Part shown: one piece after another, positions 1 to 8,906 of the stretch
How the letters are laid out: every line of letters starts with the position of its first letter
Numbering within the stretch: the first letter of the stretch is position 1
DNA from: Hydnum rufescens UP504
Lineage: Eukaryota > Basidiomycota > Agaricomycetes > Cantharellales > Hydnaceae
NCBI GenBank assembly: GCA_014904985.1
Contig: MU128942.1
Coordinates: forward strand, 346,812-360,011
Reading direction: 5' to 3'
Length of the DNA stretch: 13,200 nucleotides
Notes under the pieces: generated by a model
What the model was told of the DNA's origin: nothing
The model's input: only the letters and a program-made list of their open reading frames with translations
The model's database searches: none
Program-made: the position numbers and the translations under genes

Positions 1-846
1 ATCCATCTCTGAGCGTCTACGTATATACTTGGAATCCATGGGATAGGGGGCATGTGGACTGTACCATATGAACTTTCTGAGAATTGTTGGTGAACATAAG
101 TGAGGGACTCAAGGTTATTTTTGGGTTGACCTGGATCTTCTTTGACATTTTCATGGCAAGCGGTTCTCACAAATGACCAGGCTACCACTCGAGCTACTCA
201 TGATTCTGGCAGAGAAACCTATCAGCTATTTCTTAAAGGGTGGGTCTCTTCCTCTGCCTGCCTGAATCATCATGGGCTGCCTTGATAATTGCAGTCTTTC
301 CTGTTCATTTCTGATGACTCTTCTGAGGTAATCTTTGAGGGGCTTTCTTCTCCAGAGCGTCTGATTCTGAGTAAAGAAAATCCTCCCTAGTAGTTTTGGA
401 TAACATGGCTTAACTTCTTTGAATGTGCTGCTGGAATTTGGTTTCAGATATTGATTCAGATATCATCACGTCCAGTTGGTCTTCCTCCTCGTCTGTCTTT
501 TACTTTGTAGGAATGATAGGTGACGTTTTCTTCGATCCTTCTCGAAATGGCTGGGGCTCTTCATCACGATGGACATCTGCTCCGATGCTGACTTGCAGGA
601 CATATGAAAATAACCCTTGATGTGGAAGATTTAGTCTTCTTTGGGGACATTGAAAAGTCTGGTGGTTCGAATTGAGGCCCAGGGCCCTATTATTCTTTCA
701 TGTTGGCTCTCCTCTTTAACTGGGTTCCGCCTGTAGTATTTAGACTAGACCACTGGTTTTTGGTTCCAGTCAATCCACTCTTCAAGATATTTGGTTGAAA
801 TAAAATGGCCTTGGATTCATCCTGGCTCATCCTTTCTTCAGTATTT
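1..846 (-). pseudogene. Degraded post-protease segment of gag-pol
   Basis: On the minus strand this follows the protease region directly. All three frames are cut by stops every few tens of codons, although short stretches rich in K, E, R, S and P remain, as in the linker between protease and reverse transcriptase of fungal elements. I looked for reverse-transcriptase landmarks such as a YxDD box and found none. The segment is best read as decayed linker, with any RT beyond the left edge. Short plus-strand open frames here, such as 423-620, look like antisense shadows. Confidence 0.5.
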
Positions 847-2100
847 TCAGAGGTCTAGCTGCACTTGTTGGTCTTTTTGATAACCCATCAGGTCCTTGGG
901 ATGTTCTTTGCTGCCTGGTACCATGGGTACCATTTCAAAATCCAAAGAGGCTGGTGGTAGGCTAACCCATCTTGACATACCGGCTTCATTATTGGCAACT
1001 CTCTGGGGTGTTAATTGTTCTGCCTTAAGAAACTTGGCATCAAAAACGTTCCACCTTGAATGGATTCCCCACAGGTCCATTCTTTGGCTTCTTTTAGCTT
1101 TGAACAATCCTTTTTAATTCAATCTGAGGCTTGGGAATATTTTCGTCTCTTGCTTCGTCTGGTTAGTAGTGATCTCCTCATCCCTGACTGCAGTGACCAA
1201 TTTTGTTTGTTCTCGTGTTTCATTGACTAGTGCTGGTACTATTACTGATGCATCCTCTGTGTTTCCCTTCTCATATATCTGGAGTTTCATACTATGGTTT
1301 CCATCATTTGAATCACCATATCCTATTTGTGCACCATATGCCATCAACCAGGGTTGTCCCAATAACAATTCATGGTTATTGAAGTTTCCACTTTTAACAA
1401 AGAAATTGTGGTCAAAGCAATACCTCCAACTTCTATGGGGACATTTCAACAGCATCCTAGGAGAGGTTCTGTCCACTATTGACTCCTTGAAGAGACCATC
1501 ATTGGCCATCTGGATCCATTGCAAGTGAAATCGTTCCATGGTCTCTTTCGATATGAGGTTCAGCTCAGAACCTGTGTCCAGCATTAGTATTACATCTTCT
1601 TCACCAGCAACTTTGGCTTGAATCTTCCAGTGCCATGGCTAACAATTGTTTGCCTTCAGCATGTGGGATTTGTAGAGCCATTTCCATGGGTGCTGTTGTC
1701 CTGGAGGGTAAATGTCCTTGTACATGGGTTCTTCATCTGAGCTGTCCAGATATTCAGCATTTTCAAGCTCCTGAGTATCTTGGTATGCTGTGCTGTTGAC
1801 AATGTTTACTGTGAGTGGTTCGCAATATTTTCCTGTGGGTTCCTTCTTTAACTTCAACCTTGATGCGAGTATTTTTGCTGGGCCAATTGCAGTTCCAAGG
1901 AAGTCTCCCAGTGATATTTCAATCATCTGGTCCAACACCTTCTCTGCTATGTCTTTATCTTCACATGCATCCTGGAGATCAGTTGTAAATCGAAAAGCTG
2001 GAGCCTGCTTTGGAATTTTCTTTTCAGGAGCATCAAACCCCATTTCAATATCTTCTTGAGGAATGTTGTCCTTCCAGGCTTTTGGTGGAGCATTTCCTTG
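847..2100 (-). pseudogene. Retropepsin (aspartic protease) region of gag-pol, broken
   Basis: One minus-strand frame runs from about 2100 down to a stop at 847-849, interrupted only by TAG at 1639-1641 and TAA at 1114-1116. The first part has an Ala/Pro-Phe-Arg stretch and a helical LxDxxxE-like region typical of the segment preceding the protease in fungal elements. The protease signature LDTGSELNLIS places the catalytic Asp of DTGS at 1567-1578. Further on, LLGQPWL is the second conserved retropepsin block, ILGxxWL-like. Retropepsins act as homodimers that cleave the gag-pol polyprotein in the particle. Past the TAA the frame continues for 86 codons with element-like sequence. The catalytic motif is intact, but the flanking stops and an upstream frameshift near 2100 make this a pseudogene. 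Confidence 0.82.
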
Positions 2101-2343
2101 ATTTCAACTATAGGCTGGGGAACATGAATGGGAGGAGGTTGGATGGAAGGAGGCTGCTTAAGAGTTTCAGCAGGTAAAATGCCTGATTCTGGGTTTCGTG
2201 CATTCAAAAAGGGAGTATTCATGGGTGGTGCTGGGACATTTTCAATTCACTTGTTTCCTTTCTGGAACTGGGTTCACCTTGGGAACAGCTGTTGGTTCAG
2301 CAGGATGCTTGGGGTGATTTTCAGAATTTGGTTTGGCAAGATT

Positions 2344-3806
2344 TCAAGGAGGGATTTCCACTGTGACCTTGTGATCTGGCAATTGACTGACTTTATGTTC
2401 CTTGGGAGGCTCTACCATTGGGGTGAATTGAACATTTGGCTTCTCTTGCTTGGCTGCTAGATAAACCCTGTAGTCTGCTTCTATTGCATAGGCTCGTCCT
2501 TGGAATGGAGAATGACCATAGTCATCTACCAAACTGCATGCTCCCAGAGCGACTAGTGTTGGGAATATCTGATCCAAACCTCTTGATCTCATCTATAATA
2601 GCTTGCTTGAATCCTCCTTGGCCTGGGATTCCTTGAGGTAGTCTAGATCCATCCATCTTCACAAGCTGTCCTTCGATTGAGTATTTGATTAGATTCTGTC
2701 TGATCATTGCCTGGGCATCTGGACAATTCTTCATGCCTACATTATGAGTTCCAACTTTATCACAGAACCAGCAAACCAAATTGTTTCCTGATCCTTCTGC
2801 TGATTTATTCATGTACTGATTCTGAGCATTCAAGGGGATAGTTGTTAGGATATGTCGCAGGGCTAGAAGTTTGAGGGTGAATCTGATTACTGTTGGGGCG
2901 AGGGTTATCATTTGGCAAGGACCTAGCAAGTGGATCTTCATCTCATCAAATGACCTGGCCAACTCTCCTACTTGATCAGCAACATTTCGAATGGTTGGGA
3001 TTACTGGTGCTTTATGATGTACAACTTCCTTTTTGGGAGAAGTAGTTGCTCGTACTGGGACTTCACTATCACTGTCACTTTCTGGCTCCTTTGCTGGGGA
3101 TTCATCATCTGAGGAGTCTGAAGAACTAGAGCTTGAGGAATCTGAATCTGATTTGTGCTTGTAATAAGACTTTTTTGCTTTAGACTTCTTGTGAGCTGCC
3201 AACAACTTGCTGCTGGATTTAGGGAGGTGTCCTGTATTATAGTAAAGATCCTCAGTAACACACAGCTTGATACACTTGTAAGCAGCAGAATATTCCAGTG
3301 GTTTTGTAGGATCAAACCCTTTAGTCTCTCGTAAGTTTGGATATGCCACCTTCTGCAGTCATCGAGGGATTCCTTGCAGAACAGGTCATCTTGATCTCTG
3401 TCAGCAATTGTACCTTTCTTAGCAAGGTGTTGTACCTGTGTAACAAATTCATGATAATATTCATCCAGGTCTGCCTCACTCTTGATGGATCTTGAATGGT
3501 AGCAGAACTTGGCCAACCTTTCTCAAGTATACTTTTGTCTCCTGTCACTCAAATCATAGAAGTTGTGAAGTCTCTCTGATAGGGCTTTGAAGGATCCTCC
3601 TTTTACTTCAGGAAGATTTTAATCAGTTCTCTGGCATCATCATTGCAATACCTTGCTAAATTTTCGCATTTCTTGATATCATCATACAGGGCTTCATCAC
3701 AGCAGGCTTCATAGTCAGTGAGAAAGCTTTCAAGTTGTTTGCCCTTGAAGTAAGGAGCATCCTTGGCAGATGGCCTAGGCATTGGTCTAGCAGTTGGGGT
3801 AGCCAT
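2344..3806 (-). pseudogene. gag nucleocapsid-like region, frameshifted
   Basis: The ATG at 3806 opens a Pro/Arg-rich N-terminus followed by APYFKGKQLESFL, close to the start of the gag matrix/capsid domain of basidiomycete gypsy elements. The frame meets TAA at 3603-3605. The gag-like sequence continues in a second frame (FKALSERLHNFYD, then DLDEYYHEFVTQVQHLA), with a TGA at 3523-3525. Near 3340 it passes to a third frame (FDPTKPLEY), which carries a Lys/Ser/Asp-rich stretch with a run of serines and, at 2723-2773, a zinc knuckle. Near 2560 it shifts again and runs to a stop at 2344. Gag coats the RNA of the intracellular particle. At least three shifts and two stops separate the domains, so no intact gag is possible. 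The exact shift positions are uncertain by a few codons. Confidence 0.83.
2723..2773 (-). other. CCHC zinc knuckle of gag, unusual spacing
   Basis: The minus-strand frame starting at 3349 encodes Cys193, Cys196, His202 and Cys209, in the sequence CWFCDKVGTHNVGMKNC. The spacing is C-X2-C-X5-H-X6-C, whereas the usual retroviral-type knuckle is C-X2-C-X4-H-X4-C. All four ligands are present. Zinc knuckles bind the element's RNA during packaging. The wider spacing may be a lineage variant or a result of decay. Confidence 0.75.
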
Positions 3807-3933
3807 AGTAGGTGTGTGAGTCTAAGAGTGTACTTGGAGTGTGTTTGGAAGGAAGGAAATGGAGGATAGGTTCTGGAAGATTCTAGAGGTTCTAGTTGAC
3901 AAAAGGTTGACTGAGTTTTGAATTGATACCCCC
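3807..3933 (-). other. Retroelement leader between LTR and gag
   Basis: These 127 bases separate the inner LTR end from the gag ATG. On the minus strand the first bases after the LTR read GGGGGTATCAATTC, where a tRNA primer-binding site would be expected. A PBS normally starts TGG, so the match is imperfect and the primer tRNA cannot be named. Confidence 0.45.
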
Positions 3934-4691
3934 TGTAAGGACCACCACTTGTAGAAGATGCTTTATCGCTCTGCAGAAATTACTAACACCACCAGATGTT
4001 GGCTAAGGTTATAGGGATTGGAATGAAAAGGTATGGGAGGGGCTTAGGTTAGTCTCAATGGGTTGATTGCTTACTAGGTATAGAAATGATATGGATGACT
4101 CTGATATGACATAATGTTTCTGACTCTAGCTGGACTACTTGTATCACGATTGTTGAATTGAAACTTAGAAGCTATTTCTGATTTTAAACTTTTATGGGCT
4201 TGAACCTATTATCATATGATTCAGGGCTTAGACATCTAGCACACCTACACTGAGGGTCCTACAACTATCTACAACTTCTTGTTGTTGCTCTGAGTACACC
4301 TTTCAGTTACTTGGCCACTTGAATTTCTCATCTGTAACTACTTTATTTTGAGGGGAGTCTTATCTAAAAGCTACCTAAAACTACAAATTTCGATTCTTTA
4401 TATGTATTTTTGGATGTCTGTGTACTTTTCTGCACCAAAGTCTGTGTGATGTTTGGAATGGTGCAGTTGTGGGATGTTTGGATGACTAAATCAGGCTGAG
4501 TCATATCTTTGCTTAGTCATACAAATAGCTTTGTCATACTTTTGAGTCCGAGTTTTTGATTACAAATCTTGTTTACATAAGCATATTTTTTGACATGTAG
4601 AAAACTTTTTATTTTGTTTGTCAAATGGAGTTATCTCAACTGAGTTTCCTTGATATCTTTGGGCTGCAGCAAGATAAGGTTGTCCTAAACA
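3934..4691 (-). repeat. 5' LTR of the retroelement (758 bp)
   Basis: The boundaries come from the terminal bases. On the plus strand the block begins TGTAAGGACCACC at 3934 and ends GGTTGTCCTAAACA at 4691. These are near-inverted copies of each other and give the TG...CA ends of an LTR. Its inner edge lies 127 bp upstream of the gag ATG, where a 5' LTR should end. The block is AT-rich with no open frame of note. The second LTR lies outside the window, so neither the exact length nor a target-site duplication can be checked; the base run outside the LTR at 4692-4696 is CTCCA. Confidence 0.68.
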
Positions 4692-4753
4692 CTCCAACAG
4701 ATCATTGATTGAGGTCTAAGGTCAGAGCACTTTCAAACTTGCATTTTCAGATA

Positions 4754-6743
4754 CTAGACAGTTATTCCTTCCACAACAGAGCCACTATCCTTGTCCAATC
4801 CAAGCCGCTTGCAACGTTTGGCAGCATTCCTGGCCGCACTCTTGCTGTTGGGATCCCTCCACCCCTCCAGAATGCATGCATCGAAATCACTAAGTTTGCC
4901 CATCTTCTTTCCACTAGCCCCCTTCAGACAACTCTTGACATCAGCCAGAGCTGACTTGTCACCCTTCAGGGCTCGCTGCATCAACTCGTTAGCCTCTTTC
5001 CGAGCAACATCCATCTTTTCCTGTGCTGCCTGCTTCCGCTTCTTGAACTTGATGATTTCAACCTCGCGCTGTGCTTCAAAGTCCTCATTTGACTCACCTC
5101 GCCTTGGTTGAATAGATTGATCCAAGGCATCTTCCTCTTCTTGAGCAGCCTCCTCTTTGTTGTTATCAGGACTGAACCAGGGTTCGGCTTCCAGTGCCTC
5201 ATCCATGTCACAGGTGACTCCCTCTGAAAAGTGGGCAGCTGAAGATGATGCATAATGAGAAGGGGGCAAGAATGGTCCATCCCCAACAATGTTTCAAAGA
5301 GACTGACACATTTCTTCAGGAGGCCATGGCTGATACTGAAGAAAGAGTGTGTCGAGAACAATGTCTTCCAGGGCTTTGTGAGGTGGTACCCCAGGATAGG
5401 ACCTCAGTGCAATGAACCAGGGACTTGGGCAATTGGACTCTACAATGAGCTGCTCTGAAACCGTGTGATAGTGAATGTTGTTGCCTTTCTCCTTCAGAAT
5501 TGGATTGAGCTCTTCTTGGGAAATTTCCTTCCCAGTCAAATGCTGCATACTCTTAATATCGATCCCTGCATCATCAAACCAAAGGCCCCACAATGGCACC
5601 CTGTGCACTTGGAGATCATCAAGCCAGACTCCCGGGTTCAAATGGAGATACAACACCCCGATTAGATTATCATTGACACTGAAATGAGGATGGTCTGTTT
5701 TACCGACCATGGAAATGTGGTCAATACACCAGTGCATGGTCATCTGGGCAAAAGCACCATATTTGTATGCACAGCGCAGATAATCACTTGCCAGTTGAGT
5801 CATTGCAAGCTTGTCCGGCATCAACTGCGACAAGAGATGGACTGAAAATGGGGACTCGCCAAGTGACTTGGGTTTCACTGGCATGATGAGAGTGGCAAGA
5901 GAAACCTGGATTCCCAAGTTCAAGGCTGTGAGACACCATTGCCTGTACTGTTCATGGTTCCTCAGAACAAAATCCTCCAGTTGTTTATGGTACACATCAG
6001 TGAGTTTGACACCATCAGAGGACAAGATCATATTGAGTGAAGCTGGGAGAGGGGGATCATCGATACAATGTGAGATGTAACCAATGTAGGGCATCTGCAT
6101 TGAATACATTGTGGGGAGTCTTGTATAATTGGTCGAATAGAAATGAGGGGTGCTGTATTTATCCCAGTGGCGAGCAATAGATGCATGATCCCAGGTATAG
6201 ATATCAGGCCTGCATTTGGGAGGACACTGCTCAGTGTATTGGAACAGCCGGTGACTGTTCGTGAATAATGTTGCCCATTCCACTTGTTTCACAACTGGGA
6301 ATGGCTTTGTTGTAGGGTCTACTTTGTATTCATCCATGTCTTTAAGGAACTCTACATTGAGATATGAGAAAATTTGCCTGATTACCTAGGCAAGGTCCAT
6401 GATGTCGGCTTACCATTCTCGCACTGATTGGACCACATATCATAATCTTTGACACCCATATATGGATTTTCCAGAGGAGTGGGCAGTGCAGGCTCAGTAT
6501 TCCCTTTCCAGTCAGCCCATGTCAGAGGTTGATGCAAGGTCTTGGGGTTTTCACCCACCACCACATCTGCACTGGCGGGTGAGAACTCTCCTTGAGACCC
6601 AAAGTCCCTCAGGTGCAGTTGATTCTGAGTGTAGCCTCATTGTGCTAGTAGCAATGACACGCATGTCATAGGTGGTGGGCTTCTAGGACCTCATATAGAC
6701 CTCTGAATCCACGGCACTCTCTGCCGGGGGTTCTCAGCTTAGG
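4754..6743 (-). pseudogene. Gene A: unknown-family fungal gene, one in-frame stop
   Basis: The best-supported coding part is an exon from about 6624 to 6414, a 62-bp intron (6413-6352), and a 3' exon from 6351 to a stop at 4754. Splicing keeps the frame (QCEN then EFLKDMDEY). The 3' exon has a single TGA at 5294-5296, after which the same frame runs on for about 180 codons. From the Met at 6337, residues 162-332 form a conserved block (KGNNI 284-288, PLWGLWF 248-254, CPSPWFI 303-309, YPGVP 314-318) shared with gene B at 10785-12870. After the stop comes a Glu-rich, then a Lys/Arg/Glu-rich, probably coiled-coil part ending in a basic stretch. I recognise no enzyme motif, signal peptide or membrane span, and assign no function. 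A further small exon (6690-6743), joined by a 65-bp intron with a weak GTCCTA donor, is tentative. The LTR starts 62 bp past the stop codon, so the 3' end may be truncated. Confidence 0.72.
6352..6413 (-). other. 62-bp spliceosomal intron in gene A
   Basis: The donor is GTAAGC at 6413-6408 and the acceptor is TGTAG ending at 6352. Without splicing, the upstream frame stops within the intron. With splicing, a phase-1 junction (AAT-G|AG-TTC) joins two long open stretches in frame. The size is typical of Agaricomycete introns, usually 50-70 bp. This is one of the better arguments that the window is fungal and that gene A was once expressed. Confidence 0.75.
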
Positions 6744-6980
6744 CTGAATGGCACACGTGCCGATAATATGCACATTAAAGAGGGTTACAAAAATTATAGG
6801 ACAGCAAAAAAAAAAAAAAGACAGGTTGAATAACGACAGAGGATGGGGGCTGATGAAGAGTGATGGAAAGTGATGGAGAGTGATGAGAAACAACAAAGGA
6901 GAACAACGCACAGCGATGACGGAGAACAATGAACAGCGATGATGGAGAAAGGAGATTTGACAAGGCAAAATGGCACACTC
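6744..6980. repeat. Low-complexity stretch with poly-A and small tandem repeats
   Basis: The stretch contains an A14 run at 6806-6819, four copies of a decamer close to TGATGGARAG at 6851-6890, and two copies of a 23-bp unit beginning GGAGAACAA at 6898-6920 and 6921-6943. Minus-strand open frames here are Ser/Phe/His/Leu-rich translations of these repeats and are not convincing as protein. The stretch may be an expanded intron or an old insertion in the 5' part of gene A. Confidence 0.7.
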
Positions 6981-7230
6981 AAGGAAGACATTTCTTTGAT
7001 GATCCTATCCACATCCAATGGGTGCTGAGAATTGGGTGACCCAGGAGGAAGCGTACATGTGAGCTACACGTGGCAGCCCCACTGCTCGGAGTGGTGGCTG
7101 CTACACTAGCCCCATCCTGCATCACGACATCACGATCCCCATCAACAGTGGGAACGGAAACATTGCCTCCATCCTCCATCATGATGTCCCCACCCTCAGC
7201 AACAATCCCTTCCATTCTCTGCCTTTTCAT
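6979..7230 (-). CDS. Possible 5' exon of gene A (83 codons)
   Basis: A minus-strand open frame starts at ATG 7230, just inside the left arm of the palindrome. It has an acidic, Gly/Val/Met-rich N-terminal half and ends in a hydrophobic/aromatic stretch (FLLGHPILSTHWMWIG). It lies upstream of gene A on the same strand, and gene A needs a 5' exon. I could not find a convincing donor that connects it in frame to the exon at 6743 or 6624. Gene B lacks this region, so no comparison is possible. It could also be an unrelated small ORF. No family is recognised. Confidence 0.35.
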   Translation of the reverse strand: MKRQRMEGIVAEGGDIMMEDGGNVSVPTVDGDRDVVMQDGASVAATTPSSGAATCSSHVRFLLGHPILSTHWMWIGSSKKCLP

Positions 7231-7286
7231 GAATCGCAGAAGCGGAGGAAGGGTGCGCTTTACACCGACCAGGCTGGTCAGTCATA

Positions 7287-7346
7287 TAGGGGACCTAAGA
7301 TAGGTACCACTTTTGGGGCAGAGAATGGTACCTAATAGGTCTCCTA
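7287..7346. repeat. Imperfect hairpin at outer tip of left arm
   Basis: The left half (7287-7308) starts TAGGGGACCTA and ends TAGGTACC. The right half (7327-7346) reads GGTACCTAATAGGTCTCCTA. They pair over about 19 positions with a 2-base bulge and an 18-base loop. Each half carries a GGTACC at the loop side. The right arm holds the same structure at 10707-10766, with A instead of G at the position equivalent to 7291, which improves the pairing. It resembles a small terminal-inverted-repeat unit nested at the arm end. Confidence 0.8.
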
Positions 7347-7418
7347 GGGCCTTCGGCTGAATTTGGTCAAAAATCATTCATTTCAATTCACTAGCTCACA
7401 GCCATTCTGGGCTATTTC

Positions 7419-7460
7419 GGGCATTTTTCAGGCATTTTTCAGGCAGCTTCAGGCATTTCA
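7419..7460. repeat. Short TTTTTCAGGCA-type tandem repeat
   Basis: Two near-exact copies of GGCATTTTTCA are followed by two shorter, diverged copies (GGCAGCTTCA and GGCATTTCAG). The same array occurs reversed in the right arm at about 10593-10634. It is a simple noncoding repeat within the arm. Confidence 0.7.
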
Positions 7461-8172
7461 GTATGCTCTATTGAAGTCTCTTCCTCAACTCTTCAGGTGA
7501 GACCTGACTGAAATTTGCCCAAATGAGGACTTGGACAAATCAACTAGCTAATATCTACAAGGCTTCCCTAGGTGAGGGGGAGGGCAGAAACCACAAGTTG
7601 AGGAGAAGCAAGGGCAAGGACACTTGAGGCCTGAAGTCATGAAACCCATCCAATCCCCCTGAAGATAATATTGGAAGAGATCCCAAACTGAGGGATTTCT
7701 ATCAAGCCCAGTAGCCCCCCATAGTACACTGCTTCCATCAAACAGTGTGTGAATGACAAGGCAGATGAATGCCTTAAAGCCCCAACACTAGAAATGCTCC
7801 TGCATCTTGAGTTGTTATCAGATCGTCCTGAATGTACTGGCATTGGAATGCCATGATAAAGGCCTTTCTTCCAAGTCCATATATGAGGAGAGGAATGTAG
7901 ATTACATGACAAAGTGAGGGTAGGAATGAAATATCAGCTCCAAAGTGCATTGGGAGCTCCTGAAGGTGCAATTCGCCATGGATCGGCTCGCCAATGGTAC
8001 CGTTGGAAATCCCTAGATCACAGATTTCGATAAAGCACAATATCATATGTTTTGGTGGGGATTTGGCAATGAAGAGGCAGGAGGAGTACAGAGGTGATGA
8101 GGAGATCACCACTCATCTCACTCCTGAGCATGTAGTTCACCTCCAATCGTCTCACAAATGGGACCAATGGAA

Positions 8173-8189
8173 AGCTGTGATTCACAGCT
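8173..8189. repeat. 8-bp perfect hairpin AGCTGTGA/TCACAGCT
   Basis: AGCTGTGA (8173-8180) and TCACAGCT (8182-8189) flank a single T. The mirror copy is at about 9865-9881. It is one of several small inverted repeats nested inside the large arms. Confidence 0.75.
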
Positions 8190-8383
8190 CCATGTCAAGC
8201 CTATTATGAAGACGATTAGAAACGAACTCATGGAGATATGGGGGAAAAGGTGGGAAACAGGGCCATAGGAAAGACAAAGCCACTGTGCCCCCAATACCCC
8301 ACCAAAATGTGTGATATAGGGCTTGTTTGAAAGCGTTGATTCAGGGCTTTCCATCGGGCATACGAACGCAACGAATACGACAA

Positions 8384-8641
8384 TTGTGCTACTCCCTGAA
8401 ACCACACAGAGGTGATAATAGGGACATGGTGACGATTAAGGACCCTGGTATGCCACCCTCCAGAAACCTCACAGAGGTGGTTTCTGGGTGTTGCAGTGGT
8501 CCATCCCCCCTCTTGTGCTGCTCCCTGAAGCCACACAGAGGTGGAAACAACAGGGGAATGGCGACAGCTAAGGACTCTAGTATGCCACCCTCCAGAAACC
8601 TCACAGAGGTGGTTTCTGGGTGTTGCAGTGGTCCATCCCCC
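8384..8641. repeat. Tandem pair of ~129-132-bp units (left arm)
   Basis: The first unit starts TTGTGCTACTCCCTGAA at 8384; the second starts TTGTGCTGCTCCCTGAA at 8513. Both run through a block ending GTTGCAGTGGTCCATCCC. A 3-bp indel in the middle makes the offset 129 bp at the start and 132 bp further on. Each unit has two copies of a CACAGAGGTG motif. The homopolymers closing the units differ (C6 and C9). The mirror image is at 9412-9670. Confidence 0.85.
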
Positions 8642-8723
8642 CCCCTCTCCCCTAAAAATAAAGTTCTAATGCACCTATCACACCAAAACCACACAGAGGT
8701 GGCTTATGGCAGTGATAGGAATT

Positions 8724-8741
8724 GACACCCAGAGGGGTGTC
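8724..8741. repeat. 7-bp hairpin GACACCC/GGGTGTC
   Basis: GACACCC at 8724-8730 and GGGTGTC at 8735-8741 are separated by AGAG. The mirror copy is at about 9312-9329. Confidence 0.75.
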
Positions 8742-8778
8742 CCCAGACCTCCTGTTGATCAGGATGGAATGTGCTCAA

Positions 8779-8808
8779 GTCACTGTCCACTCAGAGGTGG
8801 ACAGTGAC
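8779..8808. repeat. 12-bp perfect hairpin GTCACTGTCCAC
   Basis: GTCACTGTCCAC (8779-8790) pairs with GTGGACAGTGAC (8797-8808) across TCAGAG. The mirror is at 9245-9274. It is the longest perfect stem nested in the arm that I found. Its loop contains the CAGAG core of the repeated CAGAGGTG motif. Confidence 0.9.
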
Positions 8809-8879
8809 CTTGTGCAATGTTTCCTAAGGCAGCAGCTATGGGGATTGATGCCAGATCAGTAAAAATCAAAAGATAGTGC

Positions 8880-8906
8880 AAAAGAGCTGCACTAGGCAGC
8901 TCTTTT
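8880..8906. repeat. 10-bp perfect hairpin AAAAGAGCTG/CAGCTCTTTT
   Basis: AAAAGAGCTG (8880-8889) and CAGCTCTTTT (8897-8906) flank CACTAGG. Outside them GTGC and GCAC extend the stem, with one extra G. The mirror is at 9147-9173. It looks like a stem-loop terminator but sits in eukaryotic repeat DNA next to no gene, so that reading is not offered. Confidence 0.9.

Larger units (their letters stand above)
1..4691 (-). mobile_element. Decayed Ty3/gypsy-like LTR retrotransposon, 5' part only
   Basis: Reading leftwards on the minus strand, the order is LTR (3934-4691), leader (3807-3933), gag (from ATG 3806), zinc knuckle (2723-2773), retropepsin region (about 2100 to 847), then degraded sequence to the left edge. 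That is the 5' order of a Ty3/gypsy gag-pol element. Gag and pro are broken by frameshifts near 3605, 3340, 2560 and 2100 and by in-frame stops at 3523-3525, 1639-1641 and 1114-1116, so this copy cannot make a complete polyprotein. Reverse transcriptase, RNase H, integrase and the 3' LTR are not in the window; if present they lie to the left. The Ty3/gypsy assignment rests on the style of gag and the pro region, because RT, which would settle it, is not visible. Confidence 0.85.

Noticed and set aside
1..846. Reverse transcriptase of the retroelement
   Set aside because: Reading all minus-strand frames gave no RT landmarks and frequent stops. It is probably outside the window.
4791..6080. Plus-strand open frames at 4791-5111, 5255-5458, 5465-5687 and 5811-6080
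   Set aside because: They lie antisense to gene A, whose conserved protein is supported by gene B.
8384..8800. CRISPR-like array from the regularly spaced CACAGAGGTGG motifs
   Set aside because: The repeats are short and diverged, the intervening parts are themselves duplicated, the spacing is uneven after the fourth copy, and no cas genes are present.
8880..8906. Intrinsic (rho-independent) terminator
   Set aside because: The stem-loop with T-run fits the shape, but the DNA is eukaryotic, no gene ends there, and it is one of many hairpins in the arm.
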